Assembly (NCBI GenBank): GCA_002418775.1
Contig: DIEU01000001.1
Location: 19,615-83,614, forward strand
Length of the DNA stretch: 64,000 nt
Direction: 5' to 3'
Source of the DNA: Firmicutes bacterium UBA5766
Lineage (GTDB): Bacteria > Bacillota > Desulfotomaculia > Desulfotomaculales > Nap2-2B
Positions 1 to 8,014 of the stretch are shown one piece after another (position 1 is the stretch's first letter; each line of letters begins with the position of its first letter). The notes under the pieces are model-generated. The model saw nothing but the letters and a program-made list of their open reading frames with translations, was not told the DNA's origin and did not search any database. Both the position numbers and the translations under genes were made by a program.

Positions 1-1
1 T

Positions 2-508
2 GCTTTAAACGGTATGCTTCCACGGGACATTGTAATTATGAGTTCAGAACAGGTTGATCTTGATTTCCACGCCCGGTATAGCGCACTGTCAAAAACTTAT
101 TTCTATGTTTTATACAACGATAGCAAGCCTTCCCCTTTCTGGCGCCTATACAGCTGTTTTATGCCGTATTCACTTGATATTCCGGCAATGAAAAGCGCTG
201 CTCTAATGATGGAAGGGGAAAATGATTTTTCAGCGTTTCAGGCGTCAGGTTCATCCGTAAAATCAACAGTACGGACGCTGTTTAAAACTGATGTCAGAAA
301 AAAGGGGAAGTTTGTCTACCTAACTTTTAAGGGCAATGGGTTTCTTTATAATATGGTTAGGATTATGGTGGGTACCCTGTTGGAAATTGGTCAGGGTAAG
401 CGACTTCCTGAAGAAACCGAACAAATTATAGCTTCACGAAAAAGGGAAATGGCGGGATTTACGGCGCCTGCCTGCGGGTTATATCTGAAACTGGTAGAAT
501 ACTTATAG
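2..508 (+). CDS. truA: tRNA pseudouridine synthase A, C-terminal part (5' end outside window)
   Basis: This is the C-terminal part of TruA, which makes pseudouridine at positions 38-40 of tRNA anticodon arms. The reading frame is open from base 2 and starts with ALNGMLPRDI, an internal TruA motif, so the true start lies upstream of the window. Visible family features are the YSALSKTYFYVLYN strand, the DFSAFQASGS segment and the C-terminal block GNGFLYNMVRIMVGTLLEIG. The catalytic Asp region (RTDxGVHA in the family) is off the left edge. rplM follows 49 bases after the stop, the usual Firmicutes arrangement truA-rplM-rpsI at the end of the large ribosomal protein cluster. Confidence 0.93.
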   Translation, partial: ALNGMLPRDIVIMSSEQVDLDFHARYSALSKTYFYVLYNDSKPSPFWRLYSCFMPYSLDIPAMKSAALMMEGENDFSAFQASGSSVKSTVRTLFKTDVRKKGKFVYLTFKGNGFLYNMVRIMVGTLLEIGQGKRLPEETEQIIASRKREMAGFTAPACGLYLKLVEYL

Positions 509-557
509 CTGAAGCCTGTTTTAAGATAAGATTGGAATGTCACAAGGAGGATTCTAA

Positions 558-989
558 ATGACGAAGACATTCATGGCCAAAGAAAAAGATATCATGCGGA
601 AATGGTTTGTCATTGACGCACAGGGAAAGGTTCTGGGACGGCTGGCTGTAGAAGCGGCTAAGATTTTACGTGGTAAACACCACCCTCTTTTCACACCTCA
701 CGTTGATACAGGTGATCACGTGATCATAATTAACGCAGACAAAGTAATTCTGACGGGAAATAAGCTGAATAAAAAAATTGAGAAACATCATTCAGGCTAT
801 CCTGGCGGTTTAAAGGAAACCAGCTACGCCAAGCTTATGCAGACAAAGCCGGAATTTGTGGTTAAAAAGGCTATTATAGGAATGCTTCCCCATAATAGAC
901 TTGGGTCCTCCATGGCAAAAAAATTGCGTATATATTCCGGATCAACTCATCCGCATCAGGCGCAGAAACCTGGCCAGTGGCCGATGTAA
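558..989 (+). CDS. rplM: 50S ribosomal protein L13
   Basis: Large-subunit ribosomal protein L13, 143 residues, the normal length. Family landmarks are [15 protein letters not shown] near the N-terminus, [19 protein letters not shown], and the C-terminal [18 protein letters not shown] and HPHQAQKP segments. The ATG is preceded by AAGGAGG at 543-549, which settles the start although two later methionines exist. The gene sits 25 bases before rpsI, and the two are almost certainly co-transcribed. The 49-base spacer after truA leaves little room for a leader, and no obvious L13 autoregulatory structure is visible in it. Confidence 0.97.
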   Translation: MTKTFMAKEKDIMRKWFVIDAQGKVLGRLAVEAAKILRGKHHPLFTPHVDTGDHVIIINADKVILTGNKLNKKIEKHHSGYPGGLKETSYAKLMQTKPEFVVKKAIIGMLPHNRLGSSMAKKLRIYSGSTHPHQAQKPGQWPM

Positions 990-1014
990 TATTTTTAGAA
1001 AGTAGGTATTTTGA

Positions 1015-1407
1015 ATGGATCAGGTAAGTTTTTATGGGACCGGCAGAAGAAAGGAAGCTATAGCAAGAGTTTACCTTTACCCTGGTGATGGAAAAGTACA
1101 GGTAAACAATCATAACATAGAAAATTATTTTAGCCGGAAGATATTAGAAATTTTGGTTAGACAGCCGCTTGAGATAACTGGAACTGGAGTTCTCTTTAAT
1201 GTAAGAGCTTTTGTGCATGGCGGAGGAGTAAGCGGCCAGGCCGGCGCCTTGAGGCAGGGGATTGCTCGCGCTTTGCTGCAGGCGGATCCCAACCTCAGGA
1301 GTGCGTTAAAACGTGCTGGTTTTCTGACCAGGGATCCAAGAATGAAGGAACGCAGAAAATATGGTTTAAAGAAAGCGCGACGGGCGCCGCAATACTCAAA
1401 GCGGTAA
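1015..1407 (+). CDS. rpsI: 30S ribosomal protein S9
   Basis: Small-subunit ribosomal protein S9, 130 residues, full length. It begins with the family motif [14 protein letters not shown], contains the [21 protein letters not shown] block, and ends in the basic tail [12 protein letters not shown], which reaches the ribosomal P site. The start ATG has a modest upstream AAAGTAGGT. It follows rplM in the universal L13-S9 pair. The 123-base stretch after it, before the lipase gene, has no clear intrinsic terminator. Confidence 0.97.
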   Translation: MDQVSFYGTGRRKEAIARVYLYPGDGKVQVNNHNIENYFSRKILEILVRQPLEITGTGVLFNVRAFVHGGGVSGQAGALRQGIARALLQADPNLRSALKRAGFLTRDPRMKERRKYGLKKARRAPQYSKR

Positions 1408-1530
1408 ATATTTCTTGCCGGCTTTACTTTTTCTTATTATTTAAAACACCCAAACCGTTAGTGCTAAGGTAACTTATCTTTAGTGATTTACATATTTTAT
1501 CTATAGAAACAACGGAGTGGGTGAACGGAT

Positions 1531-2436
1531 TTGACACAGAGAAAGTTTGGATTAGCTCTTGGCGGAGGTTTTTTGCGGGGAGCAGCGCATATAGGAGTTT
1601 TAAAAGTACTTGCCGGCGAGGGTTTTAAACCGGATATAGTTGCCGGTACCAGCGCTGGCAGTATTATAGCGTCACTGTATTGTTCAGGCTGGAGCCCGGA
1701 GAGACTCGAGAAAATTGCATTAAAACTAAAGCCAGGTTATTTTTACGACCTGTATTCAACAATCATCAACCTCTGCGAAATGGCCATGGCAGCTTTACTG
1801 GACTTTTTTAAACTGCCTTTTTATATAAACGTTCCTTTGGGTTTGACATCAGGCAAAAAAATGAAAGCATGGCTGGAAGGAGAACTGGAGAGAAAAACAT
1901 TTTATGATCTTGGAACAACTCTGGCGATTACTTCCGTAGATATTAATACAGGCCAAAGAATAGTTTTTGTCAACGGCGCCACGGAGTATAATCATTTAAA
2001 AGTTTCAAATGATATTGTTTTTATAAAAGGAGTTAATGTTTCCGATGCTGTAGTGGCAAGCTGTGCGGTTCCCGGGTTCTTTACACCAAAAAAAATCGGG
2101 ATCCGCCTTTTAGTTGATGGAGGTTTAAGAGGTAATATACCTGTGGAAGTACTTTCCCTTATGGGAGCGGAAAGAGTAATTGCTATTGATGTCGGTTACG
2201 ATGGCGAACCATATAAGAAAATTAGTAATATCTTTCAACTGCTGAGTCAATCCCTGGATATAATTGCCTCGAAAAGTATCGATACCGAACTGGGGGACTA
2301 CGCCGATCTTGTTATCAGACCTTTGCTGAAAAATGTTGCTCCCTGGAATTTCGACCTCATCCCATATTGTATAGAACAAGGGGAAAGAGCAGCGATGGAA
2401 TGCATCCCTCAAATCCGAAAGCTTATCGAAAATTAA
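1531..2436 (+). CDS. patatin-like phospholipase / serine esterase
   Basis: A 301-residue patatin-family lipid acyl hydrolase. The oxyanion-hole motif GGGFLRGAAHIG is at residues 10-21, the nucleophile elbow GTSAGS follows at about 40-45, and the catalytic aspartate lies in the DGG motif near residue 197, so the Ser-Asp dyad is intact. The start is TTG at 1531, with GGAGTGG about ten bases upstream. No signal peptide is seen; a hydrophobic stretch around residues 80-100 may help it sit on membranes. The substrate is unknown; proteins of this type (RssA/YchK-like) are usually cytoplasmic. It stands between rpsI and a core-MetE-like gene, with no functional link visible. Confidence 0.88.
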   Translation: MTQRKFGLALGGGFLRGAAHIGVLKVLAGEGFKPDIVAGTSAGSIIASLYCSGWSPERLEKIALKLKPGYFYDLYSTIINLCEMAMAALLDFFKLPFYINVPLGLTSGKKMKAWLEGELERKTFYDLGTTLAITSVDINTGQRIVFVNGATEYNHLKVSNDIVFIKGVNVSDAVVASCAVPGFFTPKKIGIRLLVDGGLRGNIPVEVLSLMGAERVIAIDVGYDGEPYKKISNIFQLLSQSLDIIASKSIDTELGDYADLVIRPLLKNVAPWNFDLIPYCIEQGERAAMECIPQIRKLIEN

Positions 2437-2483
2437 ACATGTTTGAGTAAAGATAATGTAAGAATTATTGGGTGGGGTTTACA

Positions 2484-3554
2484 ATGGTGTTATCAATCAA
2501 CGGTCTGGCAACAGGAATTGGGAGCCTTCCATTTTTAGATGAATATGAGGCTGTCAATTTTGTACTGGAGAGGCTTCCAAAGATTCCACACTGGCCACAG
2601 CTGCCCGGAAGGGGAGAACAGGAAGGTTTTGTGTTTCAATATCTTTATCCGCTGGTTAAATCGGGATTGCTAAACATAGAAGATGGACAGGCATGTTTTG
2701 ATACGGCTCACCCGGATTGGATCGACAAGTTGACCTGTTTTTACTCACTCTACCTTGAAGCAGAATCCGGAGATCCTGAAGCATTGGAGCAATTTTCGTT
2801 TCCCAGGTCAGCGGCAGCCGGTTTCTATGCTTTTGAGGAATTAATCGGCAAGAAAGGCCTTACAGAAGCGGTTTATTTCAAGGGACAGTTAACGGGCCCT
2901 TTGACTGTGGGTTTTCAAATTAAAGATGAAAAAGGACGTCAGGCATACTATGACGAGCAGCTTCGCGACATCCTTGTTAAAACACTGGCCATGCATGCCC
3001 GCTGGCAGACTCAAAAGTTGGCCGCTTTGGGACGGCCGGTGATAGTGTTTATTGATGAGCCGGCAATTCGCGTCTTTGGTCAGGTAAGCTATATAACAAT
3101 ATCCAAAGAAATGATTCAAAACGATATTTCTGCAATTATTAAATCGATACACGAAGCCGGCGCATTTGCAGGAGTACATTCCTGTGACGAAGTCGACTGG
3201 TCTCTGCTTTTTGGAATTGATTTGGATATTGTGAGCCTTGATGTATACAATTATGGGGACTCTTTATTGCCTTGCGCCGAAGAGGTGAAAAATTTTTTAA
3301 GCCGGGGTTGCGTTATAGCCTGGGGAATTGTTCCAACCAATGAGAAAGCATTTAAAGTTACCGATGATAGTCTGTTTATATTATTAAAAAAGCTATGGCA
3401 GTCCCTTGCCAACCGGGGTATGGATATTGCGGTTTTAAAAAAACAGTCGATGATTTCACCGGCCTGCGGCACGGGTTTGTTATCAAAAGAACTGACAGAA
3501 CGAATTTATCAGCTTAATGGCCTGATATCTGATAAAATACGGGTGGAACTATAG
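2484..3554 (+). CDS. cobalamin-independent methionine synthase-like protein (core MetE / UROD-fold)
   Basis: A protein of about 356 residues with the MetE C-terminal catalytic fold and none of the N-terminal MetE half. Zinc-ligand signatures are visible as HSCDEVDW (His and Cys) and near the C-terminus as SPACGTG (second Cys). FIDEPAI matches the methionine/homocysteine-binding region, and GIGSLPF is the typical N-terminal strand. It probably transfers a methyl group to or from a thiol; core-MetE proteins take methyl from corrinoid proteins rather than methyl-tetrahydrofolate, but this is inference. ATG 2484 is preferred because GGGTGGGG lies just upstream; an in-frame GTG at 2472 has no ribosome binding site. 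hisK follows after 17 bases. Confidence 0.75.
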   Translation: MVLSINGLATGIGSLPFLDEYEAVNFVLERLPKIPHWPQLPGRGEQEGFVFQYLYPLVKSGLLNIEDGQACFDTAHPDWIDKLTCFYSLYLEAESGDPEALEQFSFPRSAAAGFYAFEELIGKKGLTEAVYFKGQLTGPLTVGFQIKDEKGRQAYYDEQLRDILVKTLAMHARWQTQKLAALGRPVIVFIDEPAIRVFGQVSYITISKEMIQNDISAIIKSIHEAGAFAGVHSCDEVDWSLLFGIDLDIVSLDVYNYGDSLLPCAEEVKNFLSRGCVIAWGIVPTNEKAFKVTDDSLFILLKKLWQSLANRGMDIAVLKKQSMISPACGTGLLSKELTERIYQLNGLISDKIRVEL

Positions 3555-3571
3555 CTAAGGAGAGAGTTTTT

Positions 3572-4375
3572 TTGTTTCCTGATTACCACTGTCATACAAA
3601 TCTTTGCGGCCATGCTTCGGGAGAGATGGAAGATTATATTGCGGCAGCTCTTTTAAAAGGTCTGCAGGAATTAGGTTTTTCAGATCACCTGCCCATGTAC
3701 TGGTTGCCCGAAAGCGAGCGCAATCCCGGTTTGGCAATGAGTGAACAGGAATTGCCCCTTTATGTGGAGAAGGTTATTAAGCTGCAGAAAAAGTACAGTG
3801 ATCTCAGCATCAAGCTTGGAATTGAAGCTGACTACATACCCGGTAATAATATGGAATTAAACAGGCTGCTTGAAATGTATCCTTTTGATTATGTTCTGGG
3901 TTCGGTTCATTTTGTCAATGGCTGGGCTGTTGACAGCCCGGCAAATAAAAATGATTATGAACATTTAAATATTGACGAGATCTATACAGATTATTTCTCC
4001 TATCTGCAAATCGCCGCCCGGTCCGGTCTTTTCAATATCATGGCTCATCCGGACCTGATCAAAAAATTTGGCTACCGGCCCAAAAAGAATCTGGCTTCTC
4101 TTTATGAGCAGACAGCAGAGATTTTTGCAAAATCAGGTGTATGCGCGGAAGTAAATACAGCTGGTTTAAGGTATCCTGCACGGGAGATTTACCCTTCACT
4201 GGAATTGCTGAGGCTGTTTAAAAAGTACGGTGTAGCCGTAACTGTGGGTTCCGATGCTCATTTTCCAGAGCAGGTAGGGGAAGATTGGGAAGAAGCAGCT
4301 TTGTATCTTAAGGAGGCAGGCTACAGAGAAACAGCGGTCTTTTCAGGCAGGCGTCTAAAAATGGTTAAGATATAA
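3572..4375 (+). CDS. hisK: histidinol-phosphatase, PHP family
   Basis: Hydrolyses histidinol phosphate to histidinol, the step before HisD in histidine synthesis. The 267-residue PHP-domain protein shows the metal-binding sequence DYHCHTNLCGHASG at its N-terminus, then SDHLPM, GIEADYIPG, LGSVHF, MAHPDLIKKFG and the C-terminal GSDAHFPEQVG, all typical of the HisJ/HisK group. The start is TTG 3572 with AAGGAG ten bases upstream. The other histidine genes in the window (hisD-C-B-H-A-F-I) are about 45 kb away, so this enzyme is separated from its pathway, as is common for the PHP-type phosphatase in Firmicutes. Confidence 0.88.
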   Translation: MFPDYHCHTNLCGHASGEMEDYIAAALLKGLQELGFSDHLPMYWLPESERNPGLAMSEQELPLYVEKVIKLQKKYSDLSIKLGIEADYIPGNNMELNRLLEMYPFDYVLGSVHFVNGWAVDSPANKNDYEHLNIDEIYTDYFSYLQIAARSGLFNIMAHPDLIKKFGYRPKKNLASLYEQTAEIFAKSGVCAEVNTAGLRYPAREIYPSLELLRLFKKYGVAVTVGSDAHFPEQVGEDWEEAALYLKEAGYRETAVFSGRRLKMVKI

Positions 4376-4459
4376 AAAAGTATTGTTTGCTTAAAATTTT
4401 AACTATCATGAAAGAATACGCGTAAAGATCTTATTGCTGGTTTTTTTGCGGAGGCGTAA

Positions 4460-5362
4460 ATGCCAGAGCTTAATTCTTCACATAATCTAAAGGAGATTCT
4501 AAGCAGGTTCGATTTCCAATTCCATAAGGGGCTGGGTCAAAACTTTCTTCTGGACGGCAATATTATCCGTAAGATAATTAATTCCTTAAATCTGTCCGGT
4601 GATGATGTGGTTGTGGAAATTGGTCCTGGAGCGGGTACGCTGACCTCTGCCCTGGCAAGATATGTCAGGAAGGTGATTGCTGTAGAACTTGATCAAAGGC
4701 TTTCACCTGTCTTAAAAGAGACACTTAACGGCATTGACAATATAGAACTGGTCTTTGAAGATGCGCTCAAAGTAGATTTCGACAACCTTGTCGAATATAA
4801 ATGCAAGGGTTTGCCCGCCTGCAGTCAAAAATCATATAAAATAATTTCCAACCTGCCTTACAGCATTACAACACCAATCCTAATGTACCTGCTGCGTAAA
4901 AAATTCAATTATAGTTCCTTAACCGTAATGGTCCAGCGTGAAGTTTCTTCGCGCCTGGTTTCAGTTCCCGGCAGCAGGGATTACGGTAATTTAAGTGTAG
5001 TTGTCCTATATTATACAGTTCCCGAGGTTCTGTTTATGGTGCCTCGAACTGTATTCTACCCGCGTCCGGAAGTGGAATCGGCTGTCGTTCTTCTTGCCAG
5101 GCGGGAAGCGCCGTTGGTAGAGGTTCCTGATGAGGAGCTTTTTTTTGGTCTTGTACGCGGCGCCTTCGGCCAGAGACGGAAAACCATTTTAAATGCCCTC
5201 TCAGACGGTCATATAATCACCGGTCTTAGCCGTCAGCAATGGAAAGAGATTATACAGTCCGTAGGAATTGATCACTGCCGGAGGGGGGAAACTCTTAATC
5301 TAAAAGAGTTTTCGGATATCTGTTGGCGCTGCTGGGAGTATAAGTCTTTAGAAGACACATAA
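4460..5362 (+). CDS. rsmA: 16S rRNA (adenine1518-N6/adenine1519-N6)-dimethyltransferase
   Basis: RsmA (KsgA) dimethylates the two adjacent adenines in the 3' terminal hairpin of 16S rRNA during 30S maturation. The 300-residue protein has GLGQNFLLDGNII at the N-terminus, the SAM-binding motif VVEIGPGAGTLT, and the catalytic NLPYSITTPI motif. The C-terminal domain contains AFGQRRKTILNAL. A clear GGAGG precedes the ATG. It is followed by the YkuK-like gene after 28 bases, with its own strong ribosome binding site. Confidence 0.96.
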   Translation: MPELNSSHNLKEILSRFDFQFHKGLGQNFLLDGNIIRKIINSLNLSGDDVVVEIGPGAGTLTSALARYVRKVIAVELDQRLSPVLKETLNGIDNIELVFEDALKVDFDNLVEYKCKGLPACSQKSYKIISNLPYSITTPILMYLLRKKFNYSSLTVMVQREVSSRLVSVPGSRDYGNLSVVVLYYTVPEVLFMVPRTVFYPRPEVESAVVLLARREAPLVEVPDEELFFGLVRGAFGQRRKTILNALSDGHIITGLSRQQWKEIIQSVGIDHCRRGETLNLKEFSDICWRCWEYKSLEDT

Positions 5363-5390
5363 GTTTAAATACAGGGGAGGAGGTATAAAA

Positions 5391-5861
5391 ATGTATTTTA
5401 TTAGCCCCACCAAAGGCAGGCTCGTCTTCAACGAGATGATGTCTGAAATAGTCAGTTATATTAGAGGTCTGCCGACTTCGATGTACAAGATAATTATCGG
5501 CACAGACTCCCAGGTTAAGCAAGATTCCTGTTTTGTCACAGCAATAATTATCCACAGGCTTGGCAAGGGGGCGCGTTATTTTTACCGTAAGAAGCTTCAG
5601 CGTAGAATCAAGAGTTTGAGGCAAAAAATATTTTATGAAACATCTTTAAGTCTCGAAATGGGTGGATTAGTTGCAAAATCTCTTTCTGAATGCGGACTTG
5701 ATGACACTGAAGTAGAAATCCATATTGATGTTGGAAAGCAGGGAGAAACCCGGGATTTAATCAGAGAAGTAGTTGGAATGGTGACCGGCAGCGGGTTCCA
5801 GGCAAAAATTAAACCCGAGGCCTTTGGAGCTTCAAGCGTTGCTGACAAACATACAAAGTAA
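5391..5861 (+). CDS. ribonuclease H-like YkuK family protein (DUF458)
   Basis: A 156-residue protein of the YkuK/DUF458 family with a predicted RNase H-like fold. Its N-terminus (YFISPTKGRLVFNEM) and the IIGTDSQVKQD motif with an acidic residue in the first strand fit that family, as do EIHIDVGKQGETRDLI and the terminal AFGASSVADKHTK. The candidate metal ligands Asp in GTDSQ and Asp in IDVG are present. The family's function has not been established in general terms. Translation starts at ATG 5391 after GGGGAGGAGG. The downstream gene is convergent, separated by only four bases. Confidence 0.8.
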   Translation: MYFISPTKGRLVFNEMMSEIVSYIRGLPTSMYKIIIGTDSQVKQDSCFVTAIIIHRLGKGARYFYRKKLQRRIKSLRQKIFYETSLSLEMGGLVAKSLSECGLDDTEVEIHIDVGKQGETRDLIREVVGMVTGSGFQAKIKPEAFGASSVADKHTK

Positions 5862-5865
5862 GCCG

Positions 5866-6666
5866 TTAAGTGAAAATCTTCTTCAGAAAATCCTCCAGCA
5901 AGTCAAATCTTCTTTCTATATGGTATCCAAGATAAGTCTTACCGTTATGAGTCCTGGTCCGTGTTTGGCCATAAAAAACCTGTAACGCCTCCAGACAATC
6001 TCCGATAATTGTTTCAGCAATCTGTCTGTTATGATAAAAATCCCTTTGCCTGGAACCCAGTCTGGCGTGTGGAAGACGCGCCCCTATACCTACATCCAGG
6101 CGGCAGCGCGCTGCCAGGGCAAGCGCTGCCGGAGGAACGGCAAATTCCTGGTAGGGTACACTTTCAATAAATTTTCTTGTAATAGCATGTGGACCATGCG
6201 AAGGAGAAGCGTTTCCGATTGCTTCTTCAAAACCTAAAGTTTTGTTCAGCTCTGAACGCAGACTTAATAAATATCTGGCAAGTTGTGAGGGTTTACTCCC
6301 CGTTTCCGGTGGATAGCAGTCGGTTAAAGCCATCTGAAACCCTTTCCTTAAGATACTTGACAAAAGCCTCCTTAGAGTATTGGCTATATTTCCTTCCATA
6401 TCACCATCAATAAAAAGAACTATCTCCGCCCCCAGTTTGTATGCCCAGGCGGCTCCTACAGACCTTGGGACATCTATTCCCAATGAGCTTTCAAAATGTA
6501 TAGGCGAAATGTTTGCACAGTTCATTACTTCAATTATTTCCCTGGATCTATCCGTGCAGCCGTTAAAGACAGGAATTATAAGATCAACTTCTGTACTGCT
6601 GACAGTTCTAATAACTTTCCTGATTGTCGCTGCTTCATTTTTAACCGGTATAACTGCTGCTATCAT
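5866..6666 (-). CDS. glycosyltransferase family 2-like protein
   Basis: A GT-A fold glycosyltransferase of 266 residues. The N-terminal nucleotide-sugar-binding strand is AAVIPVKNEAATIRKVI, and a DxD-like metal motif appears as LFIDGDMEGN around residues 88-97. A membrane helix is not apparent, so it is probably soluble or peripheral. ATG 6666 is preferred over the longer GTG start at 6675 because AGGGTG lies seven bases before it. The substrate cannot be read from sequence. It overlaps no neighbour and faces the YkuK-like gene. Confidence 0.78.
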   Translation of the reverse strand: MIAAVIPVKNEAATIRKVIRTVSSTEVDLIIPVFNGCTDRSREIIEVMNCANISPIHFESSLGIDVPRSVGAAWAYKLGAEIVLFIDGDMEGNIANTLRRLLSSILRKGFQMALTDCYPPETGSKPSQLARYLLSLRSELNKTLGFEEAIGNASPSHGPHAITRKFIESVPYQEFAVPPAALALAARCRLDVGIGARLPHARLGSRQRDFYHNRQIAETIIGDCLEALQVFYGQTRTRTHNGKTYLGYHIERRFDLLEDFLKKIFT

Positions 6667-6675
6667 TAATAACAC

Positions 6676-7059
6676 CCTTTTTTAATTTCTTCTATCCTGA
6701 AATTACTTGAAGTCTACTTGCATCAGGAAGGTCAATTGTCTACGCGCTCATGTTCACCTATTATACTTGTACGAACTCGTTCACCCTCGGGCTCGGTTAA
6801 ACTCGGCGCTATGCGCCTCAAACAAACAGTAACCTCGCTTATCCTCGGGTCCACTCGTTCTCTGAATAAAGGCTCAAAATCGCGCTTAAGACATTGACCT
6901 TCCTCTATTGATAAATTTTCATCCCTATAGCTGGCGTCGTTTAAGCAGTATGGAAGTCTAATTTAAACTATGTACTTTTAAGGAAAAAGTTTCCTGAGCT
7001 GTTATCACATCTCAATAGTTATAAAACATAAACTGTAAAAAAATAGTTATTAAGGGGGT
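6676..7059. repeat. gene-free stretch with a repeat-like element bounded by 12-bp inverted repeats
   Basis: No gene is seen in this 384-base stretch. A perfect 12-bp inverted repeat, AGGAAGGTCAAT at 6725-6736 and its complement at 6893-6904, encloses about 156 bases. The interior has a base composition unlike ordinary spacer: many CTCG words (ACTCGTTCACCCTCGGGCTC near 6773, TCCTCGGGTCCACTCGTTC near 6842) and a small GGCGCTATGCGCC-like palindrome near 6808. It has no open frame of note, and could be a dispersed non-coding repeat or a MITE-like remnant. The remaining part, 6905-7059, is AT-rich and probably holds the yabG promoter; a CATA word at 7027 might belong to a sigma-K type promoter, but this is weak. 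Confidence 0.45.
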
Positions 7060-7065
7060 ATGGCA

Positions 7066-7938
7066 ATGGAGAAGATTAAACCTGGAGATATTGTTGGAAG
7101 AATATCTTACGGATGCGATATTTTCTTTAAAGTAATCGAAATATTTACCGGCGCTGACGGCAATGAATACGCCCGTCTTAGAGGAGTAGATATGCGTCTG
7201 ATGGCAAATTCACCCCTTGGCGACCTGTACAAATTTGAAGCAAGTAAGGTAGCCGAGTACTTACGTAAGTTTATGGCCAACAATCATGAACACATGAAAA
7301 GAGTCTTTGCCAGGCGTCAGAATGAACAAAATGAAAAATTAAACAGGATAGTCAACCAGTCTAATAAAATTGAAAGTTTCGATTTGCCGGGTTCAGTTCT
7401 CCACATTGACGGAGATGAAGATTATTTGGAACTCTGTCTTACTACCTATCGTCAACTAAGCATCTCGGCCAATGGTTATTTTATTTCCGAAGAACTGCAG
7501 TCCAAGGAGGTAGGAAAGCTGCTTCGAAAGCATAACCCGGACATTCTGGTTATTACCGGACATGACGGTCTTGTCAAAGGCGCCCGGGACTTCACAGATC
7601 TTAAGAATTACCACAGTTCGTCCTATTTTATTGACTCCGTAAGGGCATCCCGCGAATTTGAAAGAAATAAGGATGATCTGATTATTTTTGCAGGCGCCTG
7701 CCAGTCTCATTACGATGCAATTCTGGATGCAGGCGCAAACTTTGCGAGTTCCCCTGAACGTGTTCTTATTCATGCCTTTGATCCTGTCTTTGTTGTTGAA
7801 AAAATAGCTTACACATCAATTTATGATCCTATTTCTTTGAAAGACATTATAAGCGGTACCATAACCGGGTTTCCGGGAATTGGCGGCATTGAAACCAGAG
7901 GAAAATACCGTATGGGTATCCCAAAATCCCCCTATTAA
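7066..7938 (+). CDS. yabG: sporulation-specific protease YabG
   Basis: YabG processes spore coat and cortex proteins in the mother cell late in sporulation. This 290-residue protein matches the family over its full length, starting MEKIKPGDIVGRISYGCD (an SH3-like N-terminal region) and ending GIGGIETRGKYRMGIPKSPY. Candidate catalytic residues are His166 in VITGHDG and Cys212 in FAGACQSHYDAI; the family is treated as a cysteine protease. ATG 7066 is chosen over ATG 7060 because the AAGGGGG at 7052-7058 would be only one base from the latter. It is one of the best markers that the organism forms endospores. Confidence 0.93.
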   Translation: MEKIKPGDIVGRISYGCDIFFKVIEIFTGADGNEYARLRGVDMRLMANSPLGDLYKFEASKVAEYLRKFMANNHEHMKRVFARRQNEQNEKLNRIVNQSNKIESFDLPGSVLHIDGDEDYLELCLTTYRQLSISANGYFISEELQSKEVGKLLRKHNPDILVITGHDGLVKGARDFTDLKNYHSSSYFIDSVRASREFERNKDDLIIFAGACQSHYDAILDAGANFASSPERVLIHAFDPVFVVEKIAYTSIYDPISLKDIISGTITGFPGIGGIETRGKYRMGIPKSPY

Positions 7939-8014
7939 TCAGTATTAATAAGTTCCTTAACACCCTTCCGCAACTATATGCATATGATGACTTAGGAATT
8001 AGGGGGTTTGATAT

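Noticed and set aside
509..557. Possible L13 leader autoregulatory RNA
   Set aside because: Only 49 bases are available and no stem beyond a few pairs is seen.
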